28,408 nucleotides of DNA. It comes from GCA-002840015 sp033765245. Lineage in GTDB: Bacteria > Pseudomonadota > Gammaproteobacteria > Xanthomonadales > Xanthomonadaceae. The notes beneath the pieces are model-generated. The model searched no databases, was not told where the DNA came from, and worked only from the letters and a program-made list of their open reading frames with translations. A program made the translations under genes and the position numbers. Numbering within the stretch: the first letter of the stretch is position 1; every line of letters begins with the position of its first letter. This document shows, piece after piece, positions 1-7,430 of the stretch. The stretch covers positions 1 through 28,408 of the forward strand of contig JANRIF010000251.1 in the NCBI GenBank assembly GCA_033765245.1, given 5' to 3'.

Positions 1-422
1 TTGGCGCCGAAATGGCGACGCCACCGGACGCCGGCCTGCGCCTGATCGGCCGCCGCGATCCGCGCAACAACAACTCGTGGATGCACAACGCGCCGCGCCT
101 GATCAAGGGCAAGCCGCGCCATCAGTTGCACATGCACCCCAACGACCTCGCCGCACGCGGCATCGGCGACGGCGCGCGCGTGCGAGTGGATTCCGCGGTG
201 GGAAGCATTGAAGTCGAAGTGCTGTCCAGCGACACCGTAATGCCCGGCGTCGCCTGCCTGCCGCACGGCTTCGGCCACGCGCGCGAAGGCACCCGCCAAC
301 GCCTCGCCAGCAACGTAGCCGGCCCCAGCTACAACGACCTCAGCGACCCCACCGCACTCGACGCCCCGTCCGGCAACGCCGCCCTCAATGGCCTACCGAT
401 CCGCGTCGCCGCGTTGAGCTGA
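1..422 (+). CDS. Molybdopterin oxidoreductase, C-terminal fragment (5' end outside window)
   Basis: About the last 140 residues of a large molybdopterin-dependent oxidoreductase; the reading frame is open to the left edge, so the start lies outside. The piece is the molybdopterin dinucleotide-binding domain typical of the C terminus of formate dehydrogenase/BisC-like enzymes: it contains the family-type stretch NNNSWMHNAPRL, a beta-barrel segment (HPNDLAARGIGDGARVRV), the PHGFGH segment and a final segment ending in NGLPIRV. The substrate cannot be told because the iron-sulfur and catalytic domains are missing. No partner gene follows on this strand; a hairpin lies about 40 bases downstream. 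Family assignment is good; the specific enzyme is unknown. Confidence 0.85.
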   Translation, partial: GAEMATPPDAGLRLIGRRDPRNNNSWMHNAPRLIKGKPRHQLHMHPNDLAARGIGDGARVRVDSAVGSIEVEVLSSDTVMPGVACLPHGFGHAREGTRQRLASNVAGPSYNDLSDPTALDAPSGNAALNGLPIRVAALS

Positions 423-455
423 GTTGAGCGGCACACGCCGAGGTCGCCGCCAACG

Positions 456-480
456 AAAAAGCCCCGGACTCAGCCGGGGC
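456..480 (-). terminator. Rho-independent terminator of the cold-shock gene
   Basis: A 7-bp perfect stem GCCCCGG/CCGGGGC (461-467 with 474-480) with a 6-base loop. On the minus strand it is followed by five T (456-460). It starts about 30 bases past the stop codon of the minus-strand cold-shock gene. On the plus strand the T tract is weak, so it may only partly serve the molybdopterin oxidoreductase that converges on it. Confidence 0.8.
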
Positions 481-508
481 CTTCTCGACACTCTCAGCGC
501 AGCGCGAA

Positions 509-718
509 CTACAGCGCCTGCACCTCATCCGCCTGCAGCCCCTTCTGACCCTGCACCAGCTTGAAGCTGACCTTCTGGCCTTCCTGCAGCGACTTGAACC
601 CGGTACCGACGATGGCGCGGAAGTGGACGAACACGTCCTCACCGTTGTCGCGGCTGATAAACCCAAAACCCTTGGCATCGTTGAACCACTTCACGGTGCC
701 CTGCTGACGATCGGACAT
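509..718 (-). CDS. Cold-shock protein (CspA family)
   Basis: A 69-residue single cold-shock domain protein, the normal length for the family. It has the two RNA-binding motifs RNP1 (KGFGFI, residues 16-21) and RNP2 (VFVHF, 29-33), preceded by the typical start MSDRQQGTVKWFN. Such proteins bind single-stranded nucleic acid and act as RNA chaperones in the cytoplasm. The start at 718 is chosen because an AGGAG site lies 6 bases upstream (725-729) and the domain begins there; a longer open frame upstream has no support. It is monocistronic with its own terminator. Whether it is cold-inducible cannot be told; many Csp paralogs are not. The leader holds a 12-bp palindrome (804-815). Confidence 0.95.
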   Translation of the reverse strand: MSDRQQGTVKWFNDAKGFGFISRDNGEDVFVHFRAIVGTGFKSLQEGQKVSFKLVQGQKGLQADEVQAL

Positions 719-1415
719 GGCTTGCTCCTGGAACATGATGATGGATGGCTTGGCGAATACCGCTGCCGTTCGCCCCGGCGTGCTGGATTGCCTCAGGAGT
801 AAGCGATGCGCATCGATGAAGCGGATCATTGGATCTACCGCACCGGGCCACCAACCGCAGTGACCCAGGCAAACACAGCGGCTCAAACTCTAACCCGGTT
901 TTCGTTCGATTGCGAGTGGTGGGAGCGCTGCCGATGGCCTGGGTGTGCGAGTATCGAGGCGGCCTGCGGCCAGTCTCTGCTGGCACGTGTATTCTTCGCG
1001 CTGGCATCCCGCCAACGGCAATGCACGCCCAGCTACAACGTCACCCAAACTGCTTAGTGCGACGACAGGTGGCGATTATTCTCCTCGACACCGGCACGCA
1101 CTCCATCGTGCAGCCTTGATGCCGCGAACACCTGACCGTGGCCAACGCGATCGCCGCATTGCCATTCCGACATTCGGAAAACAACCCGGCTCGTTTCGAT
1201 GGGCCACGTTGCGCGATCTCCGGGTTGAGCGCGTCCTGTGACCATCGCTGGACTACCTGAACACCACGATGTTAGGCTGCATAAGCAGTCTGCATGACCT
1301 GCGGAACGCGCAAGGCACATGATGTTTTTTGCGCCAATTCGGCATCCACACGATACAAAGTGCCGAATGGAATAATAATAAACTCGTCACAACAAAATCA
1401 GGCAAGGAAGTAATA
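719..1415. other. Intergenic region without a convincing gene
   Basis: Nearly 700 bases between divergent genes. Open frames here are short and mutually overlapping. The only one with a good ribosome site (AGGAG 6 bases before ATG 806, plus strand, 83 codons) encodes nothing I recognise and runs antisense to the cold-shock leader. A 12-bp palindrome cgatgcgcatcg lies at 804-815. The last ~100 bases become AT-rich and contain the inverted repeat described separately. Confidence 0.5.
1337..1368. promoter_or_regulatory. Perfect 8-bp inverted repeat upstream of lipoprotein gene
   Basis: Arms ATTCGGCA (1337-1344) and TGCCGAAT (1361-1368) are exact complements separated by 16 bases. The structure ends 47 bases before the start codon of the lipoprotein gene, so it could be an operator or a 5' leader hairpin. 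No T tract follows on either strand, so it is not a typical terminator. It is directly followed by an AT-rich run (aataataataa) that may form part of a promoter or leader. Confidence 0.5.
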
Positions 1416-1832
1416 ATGAAACGCAAACAAATTGCATGGATGTGTGCCATGGCCGTAGCGGTGATGGGATGTTCCGCTCACAGCCCATTTATCCTCAAGA
1501 GCACCACCGACGTCAAGCAAGCTTCAGCGACGACATACGAATCACACAGCAATCGCATTTACGTGACTCGCGCAGCCCTTCCTCCCACCGCAAAATATGA
1601 GGTTCTGGGCGATCTCGAGGTCGGAAAGGTCTGGTATGGTTCGTCCGGCAAGGTGCTCGTATCCCTGGCGGACGGCGCGCGCAAACTGGGCGCCGACGCG
1701 GTCGTGGAGGTCAAGACGTGGCACCAGCCTTCCGGATGGTCTTGGGCCGCACCTCACGGTTCCGGCAAGGCGATCAAAATCACCGAACCAACCAGCGTGG
1801 ACCTCGCCAGCTTGGAAGGGGAATGGAAGTAA
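1416..1832 (+). CDS. Small predicted lipoprotein, YbjQ-like C-terminal region
   Basis: A 138-residue protein with a lipoprotein signal: MKRKQIAW, a hydrophobic core, and a lipobox ending VMGC with Cys18 as the likely lipidated residue. The mature part has a GADAVVEVKTW segment preceded by 'LADGARKLGA', which resembles the conserved stretch of the YbjQ/UPF0145 heavy-metal-binding-like fold; this similarity is weak and its function is unknown. The start at 1416 is chosen because AAGGAAG sits 6-12 bases upstream and the signal sequence begins there. The 5' half is clearly more AT-rich than its neighbours, which may point to recent acquisition. It is a single gene flanked by long non-coding stretches. 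Confidence 0.75.
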   Translation: MKRKQIAWMCAMAVAVMGCSAHSPFILKSTTDVKQASATTYESHSNRIYVTRAALPPTAKYEVLGDLEVGKVWYGSSGKVLVSLADGARKLGADAVVEVKTWHQPSGWSWAAPHGSGKAIKITEPTSVDLASLEGEWK

Positions 1833-2598
1833 CCAGGCGACAGAGAGGGCGTGCACTTTCGCCCGTGCCTGGCAGGTTTACGTTTGCATGCACAATGGCG
1901 GACTGCTAGTGGCGAACAAACGAAACGGTATATGTGCCGCCAGATGACTCGTGCATTATGACGTTGGAAAATCAGAGCTGACCCGGGCGCAGCCCGGGCC
2001 GGCTCCCGGCGTTTCCCACCGGTGATGGCCGCACGTCGCCTCCACGCCAACAACCTCGGCACAAATGACGGCACCGGCGCGACGCGCGCTTCGCCACGCG
2101 AGCACCTCTCCGTTGGCGGGCGATGACATTTGCCCGCACGCGGGTCGGCGCAACACCTTCGCGCCCATGCTCGCATCGCCGCGCACCGTTCTTCGTGTCG
2201 ATGCCACCTCACCGTACGACAACCGACGGACCTGCCCGTGAACCCGCCGAAGGTGTCTCGGCACCGCGGCAACGCGGTGATTTCGTGGGCCGCGGCGGGT
2301 CGAGGGCGCAACAATGCCTATGCCTCGTCGTCACCGAACAGGTGCGACGGATGAATGGTCTCCTGCGTTTCGACGTACTCCTGCCGCCATGGCCAGACGC
2401 AGGTATAAAGCTGGCACAAACGAGTCTCGGCAATTGACAGACAACGGCAAAGAAAACCCCGTTGGACCACCCGTATCGTGGGCAATGCGATCCCGCGTTC
2501 TCTGAACCGTCCAGCACGCCGCTCACATTGCCGCCAATTGCCGCCCACCGCCATTCGGGCTTACGATGCGTCGACGTGCTGGATCGGAGTGCCTGACG
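1833..2598. other. Intergenic region, no gene recognised
   Basis: About 765 bases with only overlapping open frames of low plausibility on both strands. It holds one very stable GC hairpin, CCCGGGC-gca-GCCCGGG (1982-1998), about 150 bases after the lipoprotein gene and without a T tract. A TATAAA at 2405-2410 could be part of a promoter for the following gene but I cannot pair it with a -35 box. Confidence 0.4.
1982..1998. repeat. GC-rich perfect hairpin
   Basis: CCCGGGC and GCCCGGG arms of 7 bp with a 3-base loop. No T tract is present on either side. It could stabilise the 3' end of the lipoprotein transcript, but this is inference. Confidence 0.5.
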
Positions 2599-3321
2599 AT
2601 GAGAACCGTGGCCTTGTTGCTGGTGGCGATGGCGACCAGCGCGCCGTCTCACGCACAATCACTCGGCGATCAGCTTGGCAAGTTGTTTGGGCAGTCGACG
2701 CCAACCAGCGCTTCGGTGACGGAGCCGGAAGCCGCCGCCGGCGTCAAGGAGGCGCTGGCGCAAGGCACCCGCAATGCGGTGCTGCGACTGGGGCGCAAGG
2801 ACGGCTTTCTGGCAGATCAGGCGGTGCGCATCGCCACCCCCAAGAGCTTGCGCAAACTGACCAAGGCCGCGCGCAAACTGGGTGCGGGGGCGCAGGTGGA
2901 TGCTTTCGAAACCGCGATGAACCGGGCCGCCGAGCAAGCGGTGCCGGCCGCCGCCGACATCTTCGCCGACGCCGTGCGCGGCATGAGCGTGCAGGACGCG
3001 CTCGGAATCGTGCGTGGCGGTGAGGACGCCGGCACGCAGTATTTCCGCCGTGTCAGCGAAGACCGCCTGCGCACTGCGTTCACCCCGATCGTAGCCAAGG
3101 CCACCGCCAACACCGAAGTCACCCAGCGCTACAAAGCCCTGACCAGCAAGGCTGGTGGGCTCACCGCGCTGTTGGGCGCAGACAATACCGACCTCGATGC
3201 CTACGTCACCGACAAGGCATTGGACGGGCTGTTCCATTACGTCGCCGTGGAAGAAAAGGCGATCCGCAGCAATCCGCTCAAGCGCGGCAGCGACCTGCTC
3301 AAACGCGTGTTCGGCGGCTGA
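2599..3321 (+). CDS. DUF4197 family periplasmic protein
   Basis: A 240-residue protein with a cleavable signal peptide (MRTVALLLVAMATSAPSHA, likely cut before Gln20). The rest matches the DUF4197 pattern from end to end: an early AAAGVKEALAQGTRNAV helix, RLGRKDGFL, the ETAMNRAAEQAVPAA block, the MSVQDALGIV block and a TQYFRR segment. These proteins are predicted helical periplasmic proteins of unknown function. The start at 2599 is chosen over an upstream ATG at 2566 because it gives a clean signal peptide and has a GGAG 9 bases upstream. A patatin-like gene follows 124 bases later on the same strand, so the two may be co-transcribed. Confidence 0.88.
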   Translation: MRTVALLLVAMATSAPSHAQSLGDQLGKLFGQSTPTSASVTEPEAAAGVKEALAQGTRNAVLRLGRKDGFLADQAVRIATPKSLRKLTKAARKLGAGAQVDAFETAMNRAAEQAVPAAADIFADAVRGMSVQDALGIVRGGEDAGTQYFRRVSEDRLRTAFTPIVAKATANTEVTQRYKALTSKAGGLTALLGADNTDLDAYVTDKALDGLFHYVAVEEKAIRSNPLKRGSDLLKRVFGG

Positions 3322-3445
3322 CGCAGGGGAACCGCGCGCCTGCCATCATGGTCTGTGCCTGCACGCCCCGGCAGGCGCGTTGCGCCAGTTCACCGCCGGG
3401 GCGACCACAGCGTCGGGCGGTGGCAGCAACATCACGGAGGCATGG

Positions 3446-4414
3446 GTGCGGGCGCAGCGAATCCTGAGCATCGACGGTGGCGGTATTCGCGGCGTGGTAC
3501 CCAGCCTCTGGCTGGATCACATGGAACGTGGACTGATCGCGCGCGGACTGGATTCGGTCACGAAGCAATTCGACCTGCTGGTCGGCAACTCCACCGGCGC
3601 GCTGATCGTGGCCGGTCTCGCCGCCGGCAAACGCCCGGCCGAGCTGGCGCAACTGTATGACGAAGCCAGTCGCGCCATCTTTCCGGCGACTCCGGCGCGC
3701 ATGTTGTCACGCGCGCGACGCACGCCCAGTCAGGGCATCTCGGCGCCGAAGTTCGATGGCCGCGGACTCGACCGCGTGCTGCGACTGATATTCGGCGACC
3801 TCACCCTGGGCGACCTGCAACACCCCACTCTGCTGTTGGCCTACGACACCGTAGTGCGCGCGCCGGTGTGGTTGCGCAGCTATCTGCCCGAGCACCGCGA
3901 CATCCCGGTGTGGCAGGCCTGTCGCGGCTCGGCCGCGGCGCCCGGCTACTTTCCGGGCCATGCGCTGCGCCTTGGCGAACGCGAGCTGTCGCTGATCGAT
4001 GGTGGCGTGGTTGCCAACAATCCCAGCGTGTGCGCCATTGCCGAAGCGCTGCGCGCAGATCCCGACCTGACCCAGCCCAACGAATTGCTGCTGGTGTCAC
4101 TGGGCACCGGCCGCCACGCCTATCCGATCAGCCCACGCGAGGCGCAGCACTGGGGCGCGTTGCAATGGTCGATGCCGATCCTGGACGTAGTCTTCGACGG
4201 CGCCTCGGACAACAACGACGTGATCGCCCGGCAACTGGTGGGCGATGGCTACTTCCGCTTCCAGATCGCGCTCGAACAAGGCAGCGCGTCGCTGGACGAC
4301 GCCTCCAGCGGCAATATGGAACGCTTGCGCGAGCGGGCGCAAAGCTATCTGTTGCAGCCTGAGGTGGCGACGCGCATGGCGCACGTGGTGTCGCGACTGG
4401 CGCAGCCGCGCTGA
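3446..4414 (+). CDS. Patatin-like phospholipase
   Basis: A 322-residue patatin-fold lipid acyl hydrolase with the full catalytic set: the oxyanion-hole motif DGGGIRG (residues 10-16), the nucleophile elbow GNSTG with Ser49, and the catalytic Asp185 in DGG. Members cleave acyl chains from phospholipids or other lipids using a Ser-Asp dyad. The start is the GTG at 3446, five bases after GGAGG (3436-3440); an open frame upstream to 3155 overlaps the preceding gene and is not coding. No signal peptide is seen, so it is probably cytoplasmic. It resembles the sequence style of CapV-type effectors but has no cyclic-nucleotide synthase or other defence gene beside it, so a defence role is not supported. 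Confidence 0.9.
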   Translation: MRAQRILSIDGGGIRGVVPSLWLDHMERGLIARGLDSVTKQFDLLVGNSTGALIVAGLAAGKRPAELAQLYDEASRAIFPATPARMLSRARRTPSQGISAPKFDGRGLDRVLRLIFGDLTLGDLQHPTLLLAYDTVVRAPVWLRSYLPEHRDIPVWQACRGSAAAPGYFPGHALRLGERELSLIDGGVVANNPSVCAIAEALRADPDLTQPNELLLVSLGTGRHAYPISPREAQHWGALQWSMPILDVVFDGASDNNDVIARQLVGDGYFRFQIALEQGSASLDDASSGNMERLRERAQSYLLQPEVATRMAHVVSRLAQPR

Positions 4415-4492
4415 GGCTGGCGATGGCGGCGCACGGCGCCGCGCGTCGGCTTTTGGCCCATGTGCGGAGTTGGGTTGAGCAGAAACCCATGG

Positions 4493-4652
4493 GGTCCGCA
4501 AAAAAACGCAAAGGTCGCAAAGGGACCGCAGTCAGGATGGAATCGGGCCACGCGCGCCACGAACCCCGCAGGTGGTAGCGCCGTGACAAACGAACCCAAC
4601 GCCACAACAAACTTGATTTGCGTCCTTTGCTGCTTTGCGTCCTTTGCGGACC
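4493..4652. repeat. Inverted-repeat element between convergent genes (GCAAAG-rich arms)
   Basis: The left arm (4493-4528) begins ggtccgcaaa and carries three GCAAA(G) units. The right arm (about 4619-4652) is an imperfect inverted copy, ending tttgcggacc. The roughly 90 bases between them have no gene. The whole spacer 4415-4695 separates two convergent genes, so the element may act as a bidirectional transcript end. CGCAAAG-type arrays are, from general knowledge, common intergenic repeats in proteobacteria. Confidence 0.6.
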
Positions 4653-4695
4653 TTTGTTTCTTCGACGGCACCTCGCTCAGACGGGGTTGAATTGC

Positions 4696-6501
4696 TCAGA
4701 ACTGCTCCGGCGCCATCGCGAACGCGCTGTCGTCCAACGATTCCAGCACCCGCAAATCGCGCTCTACCACCGGCAGCTCCTGTCGAAAGAAGAACTGGCA
4801 GGTCTGCAACTTGCCGCGGTAGAACACCGCCGTGGCGGGCGTGGCGGATGGCAGCGCGGCCTGCGCCACCAGCGCCTGACGCAGCCACATCCAGGCCACG
4901 CACAGGTGCCCCATCAAAGTGAGGTAATGCGAGGCGTTGGCCAGACCGGCGCGCACCCGGCCCTGCGCCAGCTCGCCGCCGATCCGCAAGGTGACGTCGG
5001 CCGCGCGCTTGGCATACTGCGCCAATGCCTGCGCGCACGGCAGCAGCTCCGCGGCGCCAGCGGCCGACTCGATGGTTGCCGCCATGGCGTCGAGCAAGGC
5101 GCGCAGACCGGCGCCCTGATCGGCCAGCACCTTGCGACCCAGCAGATCGATCGCCTGGATACCGTTGCTGCCTTCGTGGATCGGGTTCAGGCGGTTGTCG
5201 CGGTAATACTGTTCGACCGGGTATTCGCGCGTGTAGCCATAGCCGCCCAACACCTGGATCGCCAACTCGTTGGCCTTCAGGCACCAGTCCGACGACCAGC
5301 CCTTGACGATCGGCGTGAGCAACTCCAGCAACACGCTGGCGCGCGCGCGCGCGGCTTCGTCGGGATCGTGCGCTTGCGCGTCAACCAGCGTGGCGGCATA
5401 CATCGCCAGCGCGTGCGCACCCTCCACGTAGGCGCGTTGCTGCAACAACATGCGCCGCACGTCGGCATGCTCGATCAGGGCAACCGGCGGGCTGGTCGGA
5501 TCCTTCTGATCCGGGTGCCGTCCCTGTCGACGCTCGCGCGCGTAGGCCAGCGAGTAGCGATAGCCGGCATTGCCCAGCATGATCGCGCCGATGCCGACCC
5601 CGATCCGCGCTTCATTCATCATCACGAACATCTGCGCCAGGCCGCGCTGTTCCGCACCGACCAATTCGCCGATGCACTCGCCGCGCTCGCCGAATTTCAG
5701 GAAGGTGTTGACGATGCCGCGCTGACCGAGCTTGTGATTGATGCCGGCCAGACGCACGTCGTTGTCCGCGCCAACGGCGCCATCGTCGGCCACCCGATAA
5801 CGCGGCACCAGGAACAGGCTGATGCCGCGCACGCCGGGCGGCGCATCGGGGGTACGCGCCAGCACCATATGTACGATGTTTTCGCCCAGTTCGTGCTCGC
5901 CGCCGGAGATCCACATCTTGGCGCCGTGCAGGCGGTAGCAGCCGTCGCCGATCGGCTCGGCGCGAGTGGTGATGTCGCCCAGCGACGAACCGGCCTGCGG
6001 CTCGCTCAGGCACATCGTGCCGAAATACCTGCCGGTCAGCAGCGGCGCCAGAAAGCGCTGACGCTGCGACGCGCTGCCGAAACGCTCGACCAGGTGAGCT
6101 ACGCCTTTGGTCAGCATCGCGTAGCCGGCGGTGGCGACGTTGGCGCCGGCGAACAGGCTCTCGCATGCCAGCGCGATGGTGTACGGCAACTGCATGCCGC
6201 CGCGCGCCTCATCGGCGCCAGCCGCGAAGAATCCCGCGTCTCGGTACGACTCCAACGCCTGCGCCACCGCCGGCACCAGATGCACCTTGCCATCGCGCAG
6301 ACGCGGCTCGTGATTGTCCGCTTCGCGGTTGTGCGGCAGGAAACGCTGCAGCGCGAGCTGGTGCGCCAGATCCAGCGCCGCGTCGAAGGTCTCGGCGCCG
6401 TGCTGAGCAAAGTGCGGCCATTGCGTCATCCGCGCTACCTGCAATACCTCGTGCAGGATGAAGTGCTGATGGCGCAGGTCGATCAGCGGACTGTCGCTCA
6501 T
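4696..6501 (-). CDS. Acyl-CoA dehydrogenase, long (about 600-residue) DmdC-like type
   Basis: A 601-residue FAD flavoenzyme that oxidises an acyl-CoA to the 2-enoyl-CoA. Order: N-terminal extension (1-40), acyl-CoA dehydrogenase N and middle domains with the signature CLSEPQAGSSLGD (164-176), C-terminal helical domain with the probable catalytic Glu443 in HEGSNGIQA, then a C-terminal extension of about 130 residues. This architecture fits the subgroup that includes DmdC (methylmercaptopropionyl-CoA dehydrogenase) and related beta-oxidation enzymes; the natural substrate cannot be told. A GGAG site lies about 8 bases before the ATG. It lies 28 bases downstream of a GST gene, likely one transcription unit. 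The long opposite-strand open frame over it is a codon-bias shadow. Confidence 0.93.
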   Translation of the reverse strand: MSDSPLIDLRHQHFILHEVLQVARMTQWPHFAQHGAETFDAALDLAHQLALQRFLPHNREADNHEPRLRDGKVHLVPAVAQALESYRDAGFFAAGADEARGGMQLPYTIALACESLFAGANVATAGYAMLTKGVAHLVERFGSASQRQRFLAPLLTGRYFGTMCLSEPQAGSSLGDITTRAEPIGDGCYRLHGAKMWISGGEHELGENIVHMVLARTPDAPPGVRGISLFLVPRYRVADDGAVGADNDVRLAGINHKLGQRGIVNTFLKFGERGECIGELVGAEQRGLAQMFVMMNEARIGVGIGAIMLGNAGYRYSLAYARERRQGRHPDQKDPTSPPVALIEHADVRRMLLQQRAYVEGAHALAMYAATLVDAQAHDPDEAARARASVLLELLTPIVKGWSSDWCLKANELAIQVLGGYGYTREYPVEQYYRDNRLNPIHEGSNGIQAIDLLGRKVLADQGAGLRALLDAMAATIESAAGAAELLPCAQALAQYAKRAADVTLRIGGELAQGRVRAGLANASHYLTLMGHLCVAWMWLRQALVAQAALPSATPATAVFYRGKLQTCQFFFRQELPVVERDLRVLESLDDSAFAMAPEQF

Positions 6502-6529
6502 GCCATCGCTCCGTCGCGGCCGGGCATGT

Positions 6530-7162
6530 TTACAGCCATTCGGTCAATTCCTCGCGCCGGTACAGCTCGGCGAACGTCGGCCTCGCCTTCATGAGCTTGG
6601 CGAGCGCCCCCAGATGCGGCCAATCGGTGGCGGGACGCGGCATGTTGCGCGACCAGCGCATCAACATGGTCAACAGGAAGTCGGCGGCACTGACCTGCTT
6701 ACCCAGCAGATACGGGCCGTGCTGCGCGAGATGCGCGTCGATCCGCTGCCACGCCGCTTCGATGCGACCACGCGCCAGTTCCTTGGCGGCATCCGCGTGC
6801 TCCGCACCCGCCGCTTCCGCCGGCACGAACCAGTGCCGGAACGCCGGCTGCACCACATTGGCCAGATGCAGGATCCATTGGTAGTAGCGTGCGCGCTCCA
6901 GCGTGGCGGGGGCCGGCGCCAGACCGGCCTTGGGAAACACATCGGCAAGGTGCATCAGCAACGCCGAGGATTCGAACACCGGCTGGCCGTCGACCAGCAG
7001 CGTCGGCACCACGCCGGCCGGATTGAGCTTGAGGTACGCATCCTGCTTCTGCTCGCCCGCCTGCAGGTTGACGCGCTGCAACTGGTAGTCGGCACCGGTT
7101 TCCAGCAACAACCAATGCACCACGAAACTGGCCGCGCCGGGCGCGTAATAAAGGGTGTACAT
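6530..7162 (-). CDS. Glutathione S-transferase family protein (beta-like, catalytic Cys absent)
   Basis: A 210-residue protein with an N-terminal thioredoxin fold (YYAPGAAS near the start, VVPTL cis-proline segment, ESSALLMHLAD) and an all-helical C domain containing LGKQVSAADFLL. The layout resembles bacterial beta-class GSTs, but the position of the beta-class cysteine (PGACS in E. coli) is Ala11 here, and the later active-site His is Gln. Ser12 is kept and could serve instead. The start at 7162 has a GAGGAG-type site 6 bases upstream (7169-7174). It is first in a probable two-gene unit with the acyl-CoA dehydrogenase. Substrate unknown. Confidence 0.88.
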   Translation of the reverse strand: MYTLYYAPGAASFVVHWLLLETGADYQLQRVNLQAGEQKQDAYLKLNPAGVVPTLLVDGQPVFESSALLMHLADVFPKAGLAPAPATLERARYYQWILHLANVVQPAFRHWFVPAEAAGAEHADAAKELARGRIEAAWQRIDAHLAQHGPYLLGKQVSAADFLLTMLMRWSRNMPRPATDWPHLGALAKLMKARPTFAELYRREELTEWL

Positions 7163-7301
7163 GCAAGGCTCCTCGATGGGGGATTGAGCGAAGGGCAACG
7201 GCGCAAGGATAGTCGAAACTTCGATCGATCCGCGGACACAGCCCAGCACGATGATCAATACAGGCAACCGCCGGCCGAGGCGGCAATCCGGCGGCACCTG
7301 T

Positions 7302-7323
7302 CGGCTGCTCTTGCGCATCCATG
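7302..7323 (+). repeat. Fragment of a dispersed repeat (copy 1)
   Basis: A 22-base stretch that matches 16575-16596 with one mismatch; both contain cggctgct and tgcgcatccatg. The second copy is inside the inverted-repeat element at 16537-16782, so this is probably a decayed remnant of the same repeat. It lies in the 268-base spacer between divergent genes. Confidence 0.5.
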
Positions 7324-7430
7324 TGTGGCGCCGCCACTGCCGGAACGCACTGTTACACATCGCACTGCACCGACACTTGACGTTTCCTCGCCCGCACGTT
7401 GCACTGCGTCATTCCGTTGGAACGCCTGAC

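Noticed and set aside
806..1057. 83-codon plus-strand ORF with a good AGGAG
   Set aside because: Product has no recognisable feature and overlaps the cold-shock gene's leader; the ribosome-site match can be chance. Conservation in relatives would revive it.
1982..1998. Strong terminator after the lipoprotein gene
   Set aside because: Stable GC stem but no T tract and 150 bases beyond the stop; listed only as a hairpin.
3446..4414. CBASS-like anti-phage effector reading of the patatin protein
   Set aside because: No CD-NTase, Cap2/Cap3 or other defence gene in the neighbourhood; neighbours are a DUF4197 protein and metabolic genes.
4618..6594. 658-codon plus-strand open frame over the acyl-CoA dehydrogenase
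   Set aside because: Antisense shadow of a GC-rich gene; the translation is Arg/Gln/His-rich and low in normal protein features, while the minus strand encodes a complete enzyme.
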